Below, one piece after another: positions 26,948-35,366 of a stretch of 55,113 nucleotides of DNA (position 1 is the first letter of the stretch; every line of letters begins with the position of its first letter). This stretch comes from Lewinellaceae bacterium (GTDB lineage: Bacteria > Bacteroidota > Bacteroidia > Chitinophagales > Saprospiraceae). Under the pieces are notes generated by a model. It had not been told where the DNA came from. It did not search any database and saw only the letters and a list, made by a program, of their open reading frames with translations. A program made the translations under genes and the position numbers. The stretch is from assembly GCA_016711435.1 (NCBI GenBank), contig JADJSY010000040.1, positions 1 through 55,113 of the forward strand. Direction: 5' to 3'.

Positions 26948-27965
26948 ATGTCCGCAACACTTGCTTCTGCCAGCCAACAATTGGATCGCGTCGGTTTTCT
27001 CGATCTGGAAGTGGACCCGACCCTCGACCTCGTGGCGGAGATCAATCGCCTCAAAAAAGAAAAAAATGCCATTATCCTGGCCCATTATTACCAGGAATCG
27101 GAGATACAGGATATTGCCGACTACATCGGCGATTCCCTCGGCCTTTCCCAAAAAGCGGCTGCTACCGATGCCGATATCATCGTTTTTGCCGGCGTACATT
27201 TTATGGCTGAAACGGCCAAAATATTAGCGCCGGAAAAAAAAAGTACTGTTACCCGACCTGAAAGCGGGCTGCTCGCTGGCTGACTCCTGTCCGCCAGCGC
27301 TGTTTCGCAAATTCAAGGAAAAATACCCCGACCATATTGTGGTCAGTTATATCAACTGTACAGCGGAACTCAAAACGCTGACGGATATTTGCTGCACCAG
27401 CACCAATGCAGTGCAGGTCATCGAAAGTATTCCGAAAGATCGCCCCATTATTTTTGCGCCGGATAAAAACCTGGGTGCTTACCTGATCAAAAAAACAGGC
27501 CGGGATATGGTGCTTTGGAATGGCGCCTGCATGGTTCATGAAATTTTCAGCCAGGAACGTATTGTCAAACTCCGGCAGCGGCACCCCAACGCCAAGTTTA
27601 TTGCGCATCCCGAATGCGAAACGCATATCCTCGACATGGCGGACTACATCGGCAGCACGACGGGCCTGCTTAAGTTCACTATCAGCGATGCTTCACAGGA
27701 GTATATCGTGGCTACCGAGGCCGGTATTTTGCACCAGATGCAAAAAGCAAGTCCGCATAAAACCTTTATTCCGGCCCCGCCGGAAAACAACTGCGCCTGC
27801 AACGAATGCCCGCACATGAAACGCAATACGCTGGAAAAACTGTACCTCTGCATGAAGTACGAATTGCCGGAAATTGTGCTTGCCGACTGGGTCATCCGCG
27901 ATGGCAGGGCCAGTATCGACCGCATGATGGAAATTTCTGAAAAAGCGGGGCTGATTTCAGGGTGA
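26948..27965 (+). CDS. nadA: Quinolinate synthase NadA, frame-broken at an A9 run
   Basis: NadA condenses iminoaspartate with dihydroxyacetone phosphate to quinolinate, using a [4Fe-4S] cluster, in NAD synthesis. The first part contains KEKNAIILAHYYQESEIQDI and FAGVHFMAETAKILAPEKK. The second contains VVSYINCTAELKTLTDICCT, PDKNLGAYLIKKTGRDM and CNECPHMKRNTLEKLYLCM. The break is at A9 (27234-27242): with one A fewer the sequence reads EKKVLLPDLKAGCSLADSC, restoring a cluster Cys and the whole 339-residue protein. A miscall is the simplest explanation. The ATG at 26948 follows a G-free leader of CATCCCTCATTCCT units. Confidence 0.93.
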
Positions 27966-28084
27966 TAACCATGAATATGGGAGCGCAAGTTCTACCGCTG
28001 ATTTAAATCTGCCGAACAATATACCGGCAGATAAATCAGCCGGTACACACCATACCAACATAATTGACTCTTACCAATCACATA

Positions 28085-29209
28085 ATGCTCAAACAACGGA
28101 GTTTCTTTCGCCTGCTTTTTGCAGGCGCCTTGTATTTGCTCGTTTTCGTCCGCGGAACAGCCCAAACCGATACCCTGCGCCTCATTTTTGCAGGTGACAT
28201 CATGGGTCACTCGCCACAGATACAAAGCGCGGAAGTGGTGAAAAACAAAAAATACGACTACGCGCCCTGCTTTCAATACATCAAACCTGTGCTGGAAAGG
28301 GCCGACATTGCCATCGGCAACCTGGAACTGACCCTGCCCGGCAAAGCGCCCTATACCGGCTATCCGATGTTTCGCAGTCCCGACGACTTAGCCAAAGCCC
28401 TCAAGGGAGCGGGCTTCGATCTGCTGGTAACGGCTAACAACCACTCCAATGACGCGCATGGCCTGGGCGTTACCAACACTGTGCAAACCTTGCGCGATCT
28501 GGGCTTTTTACAAACCGGCACTTTCAAAAACCGGCGCGACCGCGATGCTTTTTACCCGCTCATGGTGTACAAAAACGGGTTTAAAATCGCCATTGTCAAT
28601 TATACTTACGACACCAACGGCCTGAAGACAGAAGCGCCTACGGTGGTGAACCTGATCGATACGGTGCAAATGAAAGCCGATTTGCAGGAAGCCGTGGCCC
28701 GCAAACCGCATTTTATCATCGCCATTATGCACTGGGGGCTGGAGTACCAACTCAATGAAAACAAAGACCAGCAGCGCCTGGCGCGTTTCCTGATCCGCAA
28801 CGGCGCCGATATGGTCATCGGTATGCACCCGCATGTGGTGCAACCCATTAAAAAGGAAAAGGTAAAAATGCCGGACGGCTCTACCAAAGAAGCCATTGTG
28901 GTGTATTCCCTCGGGAATTTTATTTCCAATCAAAAACAACCCAATACCGACGGCGGCATCTTGTTTCAGGTAGATTTATTGAAGAAAAAAGGTTCGCCGG
29001 AAGTAACCGTAGGCAAACAGGGCATCGTGCCTGTTTACCGCTATATCCATAAAACGGCATCCGGGAAATCGACTTATCACGTCCTGCCGGTCAGCCTGCT
29101 GGAGCGCAATCCCGATTATTTTAAAGGTATGAATGCCGCGAGTCGCACCGCCATGCTGAAATTTACGGAAGGGGTGCGCAAAAGGCTGGGATGGCCGGAA
29201 GTGCGGTGA
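28085..29209 (+). CDS. CapA/PgsA-family (PGA_cap) exported metallophosphatase-fold protein
   Basis: About 374 residues from the ATG at 28085. The signal peptide (FFRLLFAGALYLLVFVRGTAQ) is followed by LIFAGDIMGHSPQI, ADIAIGNLELTLPG, LVTANNHSNDAHGLG and MHWGLEYQLNENKDQQRLAR, then GADMVIGMHPHVVQPI. These are the conserved blocks of the CapA family, calcineurin-like proteins first linked to poly-gamma-glutamate capsule. No capsule synthase genes lie near, so a capsule role is not supported here. A G-poor natural leader precedes the start. Confidence 0.88.
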   Translation: MLKQRSFFRLLFAGALYLLVFVRGTAQTDTLRLIFAGDIMGHSPQIQSAEVVKNKKYDYAPCFQYIKPVLERADIAIGNLELTLPGKAPYTGYPMFRSPDDLAKALKGAGFDLLVTANNHSNDAHGLGVTNTVQTLRDLGFLQTGTFKNRRDRDAFYPLMVYKNGFKIAIVNYTYDTNGLKTEAPTVVNLIDTVQMKADLQEAVARKPHFIIAIMHWGLEYQLNENKDQQRLARFLIRNGADMVIGMHPHVVQPIKKEKVKMPDGSTKEAIVVYSLGNFISNQKQPNTDGGILFQVDLLKKKGSPEVTVGKQGIVPVYRYIHKTASGKSTYHVLPVSLLERNPDYFKGMNAASRTAMLKFTEGVRKRLGWPEVR

Positions 29210-29216
29210 GAAAATA

Positions 29217-29332
29217 GTTGATGAGGGTTGATAAAGGTTGATGAGAGTTGATAATAGCTACTCGAAAATGGAATATCTCTTTATAGAGTGGCTATTATCA
29301 ACTCTCATCAACCTTTATCAACCCTCATCAAC
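29217..29332. repeat. TTGATGAGGG-class palindrome between convergent genes
   Basis: Perfect 42-bp arms (29217-29258 and 29291-29332) are composed of GTTGATGAG/GTTGATAA units, with a 32-nt loop. It fills the spacer between two convergent stop codons (29209 and 29340). No T-run follows the stem on either strand. It could still end transcription from both sides or protect 3' ends. Confidence 0.93.
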
Positions 29333-29339
29333 CCTCCTT

Positions 29340-31676
29340 CTACTCAACCACCAGGCGCTTCTCCACCACCCCTTCGTCTGTCTGAATGCGCAGCGTATAA
29401 ACGCCTTGCGGCAGGTTTTGTACATCGACGCGGGCTGTTCCGCCTGCACTTTGCTGGGTACTGCACACCTGGCCCAATGTATTGATCACCTCGATCTGTT
29501 TCATGTACAGGTATTTGCTGTAGATCATGGCAAAATCATTGGTCGGATTGGGATAAACGGATACTAATTTTTCCCGGTCAGGGCTTTTAGTCGAAGAGGT
29601 GCCGGTTAATTTGATCCATAAAGTATCCTGCATGACGGACAACGGAATTTCATTACCCTGTGCATCGGTCGCCATTAATCCATTGATGGATATTTTGAAA
29701 GGAATAACATTCTGATCGGTACGGTCTACGACGTCGATAATAATGATAAAATCGGAACGGAAAGTGAGTTGTGCAAATCGGCCATAACCGCTTGCAGTTT
29801 GTCCGTTGGTACGGGTCAGGCCAATATCCAGTTGCCGGCGGCTGTGGATGTCCTGCGGGAGCCAGAGCAGGTGGTTGATGCCGAACATGGAAGCGCCGTC
29901 ATAATTCGCCGACAGGTTGTGGCTGACAAATTCCGGATACCGCAAGGCAAATGCCAGGCCATACACACCCAACGCTGGTTGGGAAGCAGTGCCAAGCATC
30001 AGATCGGCGGTGATTTCCAATGGCTGCGGATTATCGGTATCCATATAGATCGTATCCATCGGAAACGATACCCAAATCGGTGGCGCAGCAGCATTATTGA
30101 AAACAGGCGTTGTGTCAATCGGAGCATAGTGTTGCACGATCACATCCGCATCGAGGGCATTTACCGTGCCATTGCCGTCGCTGTCCAAGTGTTTGTAGTT
30201 TACGGCATTTGCCACGGTATTCGGCCAGTCAGGCGCAAATTGCGGCGTCCAGGCAGTCGTTGCATTCGGACGCGGAGCACCCGCAACATAATGCCCGATA
30301 CCAATATTCAGCAAATCGTACACATTCGCTTCGCGGTCGCCATTGGCATCGCCTGGCATCACATAATCCGTGCCGCCCGGCATATTCAGGACGTTCATGG
30401 TGAACGCATCGGTAAATACAAGTTCTGTGACGGAAGAAACACAGTTGTTGTTGATCCAGCCGCTCAGATTGGTTTTATAAATACCGCCGGTGGAATAGTG
30501 ATGCACGATGGTGTCAAACTGCGTGCCTTCCCACAGTGGACTGCCGTCGCCATAATCCAATTGTATAAAGGCAAAATTATCGCTCGAAGTGCGCGTAAAA
30601 CGCACCCAGTAACCATTTTCGGGATTGCCCGCTATGATGGAAGCCTCCATATCGAGGTGGCAACTTCCCATAGCCTCCGCACAGGTGCCCGCCCACCAGC
30701 CAGATAAACCTGCACCCTGGGCTTCACATTCATTGGCGTAAGTGATGCCGTCGCAACCGCAAACCGGTGCATAAACAGGCGGACAAATCGTGGCCACAGC
30801 ATCCATGACTGGATTTTTACAGCCGGGTTCGGCAACGATCAGGGGCTGGCAACGGGTCGTGGTACAGGAGTCGCCCGTACTGGTGTCTTTTATTTTATAC
30901 TGCGCACAAATCAGGTAATCGCCGTAACCCGGCAACTGCGCGGTTAACACAGGATCATACGATAAAACCTGGTTGGATTTACTGGTATACCATTCCACAG
31001 AACTGATAACCGCGTTCGGATTGGGTGTGAGCGGGGTTAATCGACCATATAACTCGGTGCGAACAGCCGTTACCGCGATTTCGTACCCGCAATCATTCGG
31101 GTTTTGAGCGCTGACGGAGATTTCCTTGCATATTTCGGCCTCACAACCGAAGGCGTCGCTCACCGTAAGACATACCGTATAGGCGCCTGCTGCCGAAAAC
31201 TGGTGTTGCACACTGTTGCCTGCAGCAGTGTAGCCGTCTCCAAAATCCCAACTGCAATCCTGCGCCGAGGCATCGTACACATTCGCTTCAAAATGTAGCA
31301 AAAAGGCGCTCTGATTGCCGACAAAATAACCAAACTGGGCAGCGCAGGGGAGCGTGTCCGATAAACAACTCAATGCCACAACCGGGTAGCCTTCCGATGA
31401 ACAGCCCTGGGGCAGCGTCCCGGGAACACTGGTAAAACGAATCGTCTGGCCGCCCGACAATGACTCCGCCCCATCATAAGCCCGCAGTATCTGTCCATTA
31501 TCGAGGTCAATAATTTTTGCACCACAACCGGGCGTCACACTCGCTACCCAGCCCACCCGCGCACACTGCGCATGGAGGGTGTTGCCGACATACAAGGTTA
31601 TCAGCAACATGAATAAGCCGTAGGTAACAAACCGGTTCTGTTTTGGATTGAGCATCAGCGCCATCATTTTTATCAA
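29340..31676 (-). CDS. Secreted T9SS protein with PKD, Kazal and dockerin-like repeats
   Basis: A 778-residue exported protein with signal peptide ending TLYVGNTLHAQ. Residues ~110-190 form a PKD domain (DCSWDFGDGYTAAGN). A Kazal-type module follows near residue 300 (CPPVYAPVCGCDGITYANEC), a fold known from serine-protease inhibitors. A second PKD-like segment and two dockerin-type calcium repeats come next (GDANGDREANVYDLLN and LDSDGNGTVNALDADVI), then a cohesin-like stretch and a type-A T9SS tail (VSVYPNPTNDFAMIYS, LPQGVYTLRIQTDEG). No cohesin partner is recognised. Function is unknown; surface display or release is inferred. Confidence 0.85.
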   Translation of the reverse strand: MIKMMALMLNPKQNRFVTYGLFMLLITLYVGNTLHAQCARVGWVASVTPGCGAKIIDLDNGQILRAYDGAESLSGGQTIRFTSVPGTLPQGCSSEGYPVVALSCLSDTLPCAAQFGYFVGNQSAFLLHFEANVYDASAQDCSWDFGDGYTAAGNSVQHQFSAAGAYTVCLTVSDAFGCEAEICKEISVSAQNPNDCGYEIAVTAVRTELYGRLTPLTPNPNAVISSVEWYTSKSNQVLSYDPVLTAQLPGYGDYLICAQYKIKDTSTGDSCTTTRCQPLIVAEPGCKNPVMDAVATICPPVYAPVCGCDGITYANECEAQGAGLSGWWAGTCAEAMGSCHLDMEASIIAGNPENGYWVRFTRTSSDNFAFIQLDYGDGSPLWEGTQFDTIVHHYSTGGIYKTNLSGWINNNCVSSVTELVFTDAFTMNVLNMPGGTDYVMPGDANGDREANVYDLLNIGIGHYVAGAPRPNATTAWTPQFAPDWPNTVANAVNYKHLDSDGNGTVNALDADVIVQHYAPIDTTPVFNNAAAPPIWVSFPMDTIYMDTDNPQPLEITADLMLGTASQPALGVYGLAFALRYPEFVSHNLSANYDGASMFGINHLLWLPQDIHSRRQLDIGLTRTNGQTASGYGRFAQLTFRSDFIIIIDVVDRTDQNVIPFKISINGLMATDAQGNEIPLSVMQDTLWIKLTGTSSTKSPDREKLVSVYPNPTNDFAMIYSKYLYMKQIEVINTLGQVCSTQQSAGGTARVDVQNLPQGVYTLRIQTDEGVVEKRLVVE

Positions 31677-31969
31677 GACGGAAAAATATCCACTCGGCGT
31701 TGGTTTTTCACGGGTAGTTTTTCACCGTTACAAAGGTTCGTTATTTTTCGGCGATATTCAAATACATTTTCCATAACTTGTCGGAGAAAAAAAAGTTCTC
31801 TTTTTTGTCTAAAAAACTGATTTTCATCATTTTGTGTTGAATCGAGTTTGCAATTTTTATTCAGTTCAAAATGGCTTTAAACGAAAGTTCAACACAACAG
31901 TCTGCAAGCGAAACCGCTCTACCACCTCAACCGCTCTAACCTGACTATATGTAATCAAGCAAAATCAGA
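31677..31969. other. Divergent intergenic region
   Basis: About 290 bp of AT-rich sequence between divergent genes with several A and T runs. It should contain the minus-strand promoter of the T9SS gene. No convincing TAnnTTTG box, RNA gene or ORF was found. Confidence 0.4.
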
Positions 31970-32038
31970 TTCGATTAAACTCTTTGTAAATGCTTGATTA
32001 TCAACACTGATAACCAATAACTAATAACAGATAACTAC
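31970..32038 (+). repeat. Dispersed ~90-bp repeat, copy 3 (5'-shortened)
   Basis: The sequence from TTAAACTCTTTGTAAATGCT to AATAACAGATAACTAC matches 934-1024 almost base for base but lacks the first ~25 nt. It ends 10 bases before the ATG at 32049, in the same orientation as that gene. Confidence 0.88.
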
Positions 32039-32048
32039 AGATATACGT

Positions 32049-33479
32049 ATGTTCAGTGAAAAACTGATTACACTCCTCCAGACTTTTTCCAAACCTGAAC
32101 TGAACCGGTTCCGAAAATACCTGCAATCGCCTTATCTCAACGATCTGCCCGAGGCAACCCGGCTGTTTGAAATCATCAACGAAACCCTCAGAAAAGGGCA
32201 GTCTTCACCGGCAGATTTTGAAAAACAACGGGTCTGGCAACAACTTTTTCCCGGGAAAAAACCGGATGATCTGCAACTGCGCCGGATAGCCTCCGACCTG
32301 ACGCACCTGGCGCTGCAATTTATGGTGGCCGAAGCCCGGCAACAGGATCCACTGTCGGAAGCGCTGGAAATGCAACAATTGCTGGGCAAACAGGAACTGA
32401 AAAAACACCTGGCAGGCGCTGAACGCCAGATCGATAAATACATCAACGCATCGGTCGGGAAATCCTCGCAGTACTATTATGCCCAGTTTAAAAAGCACGT
32501 GCAGGCTTTTAACCAGGCCTCAAAAACGGTCTCTACTACCGGATATATGGACCGGCTGCTGCCGGCAGATCATTACCTGGAATGTTTTTACATCGTTCAA
32601 AAACTGAAATTTTACGTCGGCTGGCTGCACTATCGCGGTTTTCGGGTTACCGACGAGGTGCTGGAAGTGATCCCCGGTTTTTGGGAATACATCCGCAGCG
32701 GCAAATTCGCCGATGTGCCCATTATCAGCGTGTATCAAAAAGTGATCGCCTGTTTTACCGAACCCGAACAGGAGGAGCATTTCTGGAATCTGGTGGCCGA
32801 CCTCGAACAATTTGCCAACGATTTGCCCGAAGAAGACCTGCGGGAATGTTATCAAACGGCGCAGAATTACTGCGCACTCAAAATCAACCAGGGACGCACC
32901 GAATACTACGCTGTCTTTTTTAACCTGATTAAAGATAGTATTCAATGGGGCATTTTGCTGGAAAACGGGCAGATTTCGGAAGGTGTATTCAAAAATACGG
33001 TGACCATTGCGTTGAGAATCAATGAATTCGACTGGGTAGAACAATTTATCCAGGAGTATGCGCCTTACCTTCCCACCAATATCCGCGAAAACGCCCGCAC
33101 CTTCAACTTAGCCAACCTGTACTCCCACCAGAAAAAGTACGACAAAGTGATCGAACTGCTGCGGGATGTCGAATACAACGATATTGTGTACGCCCTCGGC
33201 TCCAAATTGATCCTGCTCCGCACCTATTACGAATCGGACGAGTACCTCGCCATGGATTCCCTGATCGACAGTTTTAAAATATTCCTGCGGCGTAATAAGG
33301 TGATTTCCAAAAACCTGAAACGCGATTACAGTAATTTCCTGGTCTTTTTAAAAAAACTCTCCACCCTCAACTCCTCCCATCCGCAGGCCATCGAAAAGTT
33401 GAAAAAACGCATTCTGGAAACACCCTACACCGGTTCGAAAAAATGGCTGCTGGAAAGGATAGAAGATATACAGAGGTGA
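32049..33479 (+). CDS. Conserved helical hypothetical protein
   Basis: A 476-residue, largely alpha-helical cytosolic protein with no signal peptide. It starts MFSEKLITLLQTFSKPELNR and ends KKWLLERIEDIQR. Segments such as NARTFNLANLYSHQKKYDKV look like degenerate TPR hairpins. I do not recognise a named domain. The opening phrase (FSKPELNRFRKYLQSPYLND) resembles a family of uncharacterised Bacteroidota proteins. It has the repeat at 31970-32038 as leader and is followed within six bases by the 311-bp palindrome. Confidence 0.7.
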   Translation: MFSEKLITLLQTFSKPELNRFRKYLQSPYLNDLPEATRLFEIINETLRKGQSSPADFEKQRVWQQLFPGKKPDDLQLRRIASDLTHLALQFMVAEARQQDPLSEALEMQQLLGKQELKKHLAGAERQIDKYINASVGKSSQYYYAQFKKHVQAFNQASKTVSTTGYMDRLLPADHYLECFYIVQKLKFYVGWLHYRGFRVTDEVLEVIPGFWEYIRSGKFADVPIISVYQKVIACFTEPEQEEHFWNLVADLEQFANDLPEEDLRECYQTAQNYCALKINQGRTEYYAVFFNLIKDSIQWGILLENGQISEGVFKNTVTIALRINEFDWVEQFIQEYAPYLPTNIRENARTFNLANLYSHQKKYDKVIELLRDVEYNDIVYALGSKLILLRTYYESDEYLAMDSLIDSFKIFLRRNKVISKNLKRDYSNFLVFLKKLSTLNSSHPQAIEKLKKRILETPYTGSKKWLLERIEDIQR

Positions 33480-33485
33480 GATACA

Positions 33486-33796
33486 TCCCCTTTGGCAGAG
33501 GTTATGGTTTTGGGCTTGGGTGTTTCAGGCCGGTAATCGTGTTTGGTGTGTGGTGTTTAGTGTTTCGGGCGCTTCGCCTTTGGCATTTGTGAAAATTCGG
33601 GCAAAAAATCACGAGTTGTCACTCCGATTTTGTATTACTTTTGCGATCCGTAATCGCGAGTGACAACTCGTGAAATTTTGCCCGAATTTTCACAAATGCC
33701 AAAGGCGAAGGGCCCGAAACACTAAACACCACACACCAAACACGATTACCGGCCTGAAACACCCAAGCCCAAAACCATAACCTCTGCCAAAGGGGA
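33486..33796. repeat. Giant 311-bp palindrome upstream of mtaB
   Basis: The arms 33486-33623 and 33659-33796 are each 138 bp and differ at only about three positions, around a 35-nt loop. They are layered: an outer segment (CCCCTTTGGCAGAGGTTATG), an AAACACC-class segment with GGGCGCTTCGCCTTTGGC as at 14623-15044, and an inner segment (TCACGAGTTGTCACT). The loop contains a TACTTTTG box. Perfect palindromes this long are normally unstable, so recent origin or selective maintenance is implied. Confidence 0.95.
33616..33643 (+). promoter_or_regulatory. Possible mtaB promoter in the loop of the giant palindrome
   Basis: TACTTTTG at 33636-33643 fits the Bacteroidota -7 box, and TTG at 33616-33618 lies 17 bp upstream. 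If used, the transcript would start near the right arm and carry only one arm, so it could not fold into the long hairpin. Confidence 0.35.
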
Positions 33797-33838
33797 CGCC
33801 TCTCTCACCCTCTCACTTCTCACCTCTCACTTCTAAAC

Positions 33839-35197
33839 ATGACTCCGCGTACCGTCGCTTTTCACACCCTGGGTTGCAAACTCAACTACTCCGAAACCTC
33901 CGCCATCGCGCGGTTGTTCGAGGGCAGCGGCTACCTGCCGGTGAAATTTGAGGAAGGCGCGGATATTTACGTGCTGAACACCTGCTCGGTGACGGAGCAG
34001 GCGGACAAGGAGTGCAAAAAAATCGTGCGGCAGGCGCTGCGGCAGCAACCCGGCGCGTTTGTGATCGTCACAGGTTGTTACGCCCAACTCAAGCCCCATG
34101 AAATTGCCGATATTCCCGGCGTCGATCTGGTGCTGGGCGCAGGCGAGAAATTCCGCATCCTCGATTACGTCGACGATATCAGCAAAGCGCAGGGAAAAGG
34201 TATGGTTCACGCCGGAGAAGTGCGCGATGTCAATACTTTTACGGCTTCGTTTTCCTTCGGCGACCGCACCCGCTCTTTCCTGAAAGTGCAGGACGGCTGC
34301 GACTACAAATGTTCTTTTTGCACCATCCCGCAGGCGCGCGGGGCCAGCCGTTCCGACACCGTGGAAAGTGTGTTGCAAAACGCCCGGCAGATCGCTGCAA
34401 GCGGCGCCCAGGAAATTGTGCTGACCGGTGTGAACCTCGGCGATTTCGGCAACGGCACGGAAGTGATCGAGGGTGCCCGCATCCAGAAAGAGGCGATGTT
34501 CATCGACCTCATCCGGCAACTCGACCTGCTGGAGGAAGTGAGCCGCTTTCGCATCAGCAGCATTGAACCCAACCTGCTGACCGATGAAATTATTTCATTT
34601 GTGGCTGAAAGCCAGCGCTTTATGCCACATTTTCATATTCCACTCCAGTCCGGCAACGACAAACAACTGCGCGAAATGCGCCGCCGCTACCGCCGCGATT
34701 TATACGCCGAACGCGTGGCCCTGACCAAACGCCTGATGCCGCACGCCTGCATCGGCTGCGACGTGATCGTGGGGTTTCCCGGCGAAACGGAAGCCGATTT
34801 TCTGGAAACCTACCAGTTCCTGCAAAACCTGGACATCTCCTATCTGCACGTGTTCACCTACTCCGAACGCGCCAACACACCCGCCGCTGAAATGCCCGGC
34901 GCAGTGCCCGTGGAAGAGCGCCGCCGCCGCAACCAGGCCCTGCGCGGACTCTCGGAAATGAAACGCCGCGCGTTTTACAATGAACACATCGGCACGGAAC
35001 GGCCGGTGCTTTTTGAACAGCACAAAGACCGCACGCTGCTGTCGGGTTTCACAGACAATTACGTAAAAATCGAAATGCCTTTCGAGGAAAACAGGCTGAA
35101 TACCATCGCGCCAGTGTGGCTGGGGGAAATGAGTGGGGATGGGGAAGCGGTGGTGGCATGGGAGCACGACGTTATGTCAGCCGCAGCGCGGCGGTGA
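33839..35197 (+). CDS. mtaB: tRNA t6A37 methylthiotransferase MtaB
   Basis: A 452-residue radical-SAM enzyme. The N-terminal UPF0004 domain has Cys13, Cys49 and Cys80 for the second iron-sulfur cluster (TLGCKLNYSET, VLNTCSVTEQAD, TGCYAQLKP). The radical SAM motif CDYKCSFC holds Cys154, Cys158 and Cys161. A TRAM-like C-terminus follows. MtaB converts t6A37 to ms2t6A in tRNA. The opening matches MtaB rather than MiaB or RimO. The leader directly before the ATG is 40 nt of CTCACC-type repeat without G. The last residues (SAAARR) lie in the left arm of the next palindrome. Confidence 0.94.
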   Translation: MTPRTVAFHTLGCKLNYSETSAIARLFEGSGYLPVKFEEGADIYVLNTCSVTEQADKECKKIVRQALRQQPGAFVIVTGCYAQLKPHEIADIPGVDLVLGAGEKFRILDYVDDISKAQGKGMVHAGEVRDVNTFTASFSFGDRTRSFLKVQDGCDYKCSFCTIPQARGASRSDTVESVLQNARQIAASGAQEIVLTGVNLGDFGNGTEVIEGARIQKEAMFIDLIRQLDLLEEVSRFRISSIEPNLLTDEIISFVAESQRFMPHFHIPLQSGNDKQLREMRRRYRRDLYAERVALTKRLMPHACIGCDVIVGFPGETEADFLETYQFLQNLDISYLHVFTYSERANTPAAEMPGAVPVEERRRRNQALRGLSEMKRRAFYNEHIGTERPVLFEQHKDRTLLSGFTDNYVKIEMPFEENRLNTIAPVWLGEMSGDGEAVVAWEHDVMSAAARR

Positions 35198-35314
35198 TAT
35201 TTGTAGAGATCGTTGCGATGCTATATTCAGAGGTGCAGCGCACCGGTGATATAATATTACCGGTGGCTTCTCGTGTTTACTACGGGCTACAAATATGACC
35301 GCCGCGCTGCGGCT
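35179..35314. repeat. Nested palindrome overlapping the mtaB stop codon
   Basis: The 28-bp outer arms (35179-35206 and 35287-35314; AGCCGCAGCGCGGCGGT...) have one mismatch. A second palindrome inside, CACCGGTGATATAATATTAC plus CGGTG, spans 35241-35265. The mtaB TGA (35195-35197) is part of the left arm. Confidence 0.9.
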
Positions 35315-35327
35315 ATTCAATGACTAA

Positions 35328-35363
35328 TGCGAATCATGGATCAGTTTTAATCCATGATTTGCA
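35328..35363. repeat. Short hairpin before the WD40 gene end
   Basis: The 14-bp arms TGCGAATCATGGAT (35328-35341) and ATCCATGATTTGCA (35350-35363) have one mismatch and an 8-nt loop. It sits between convergent genes and may be a bidirectional terminator. There is no T-tract beyond the stem. Confidence 0.55.
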
Positions 35364-35366
35364 TGA

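Noticed and set aside
27234..27242. Programmed frameshift in nadA
   Set aside because: There is no known programmed frameshift in NadA, the site is a bare A9 run, and other homopolymer breaks in the window point to miscalls. Kept only as a remote possibility.
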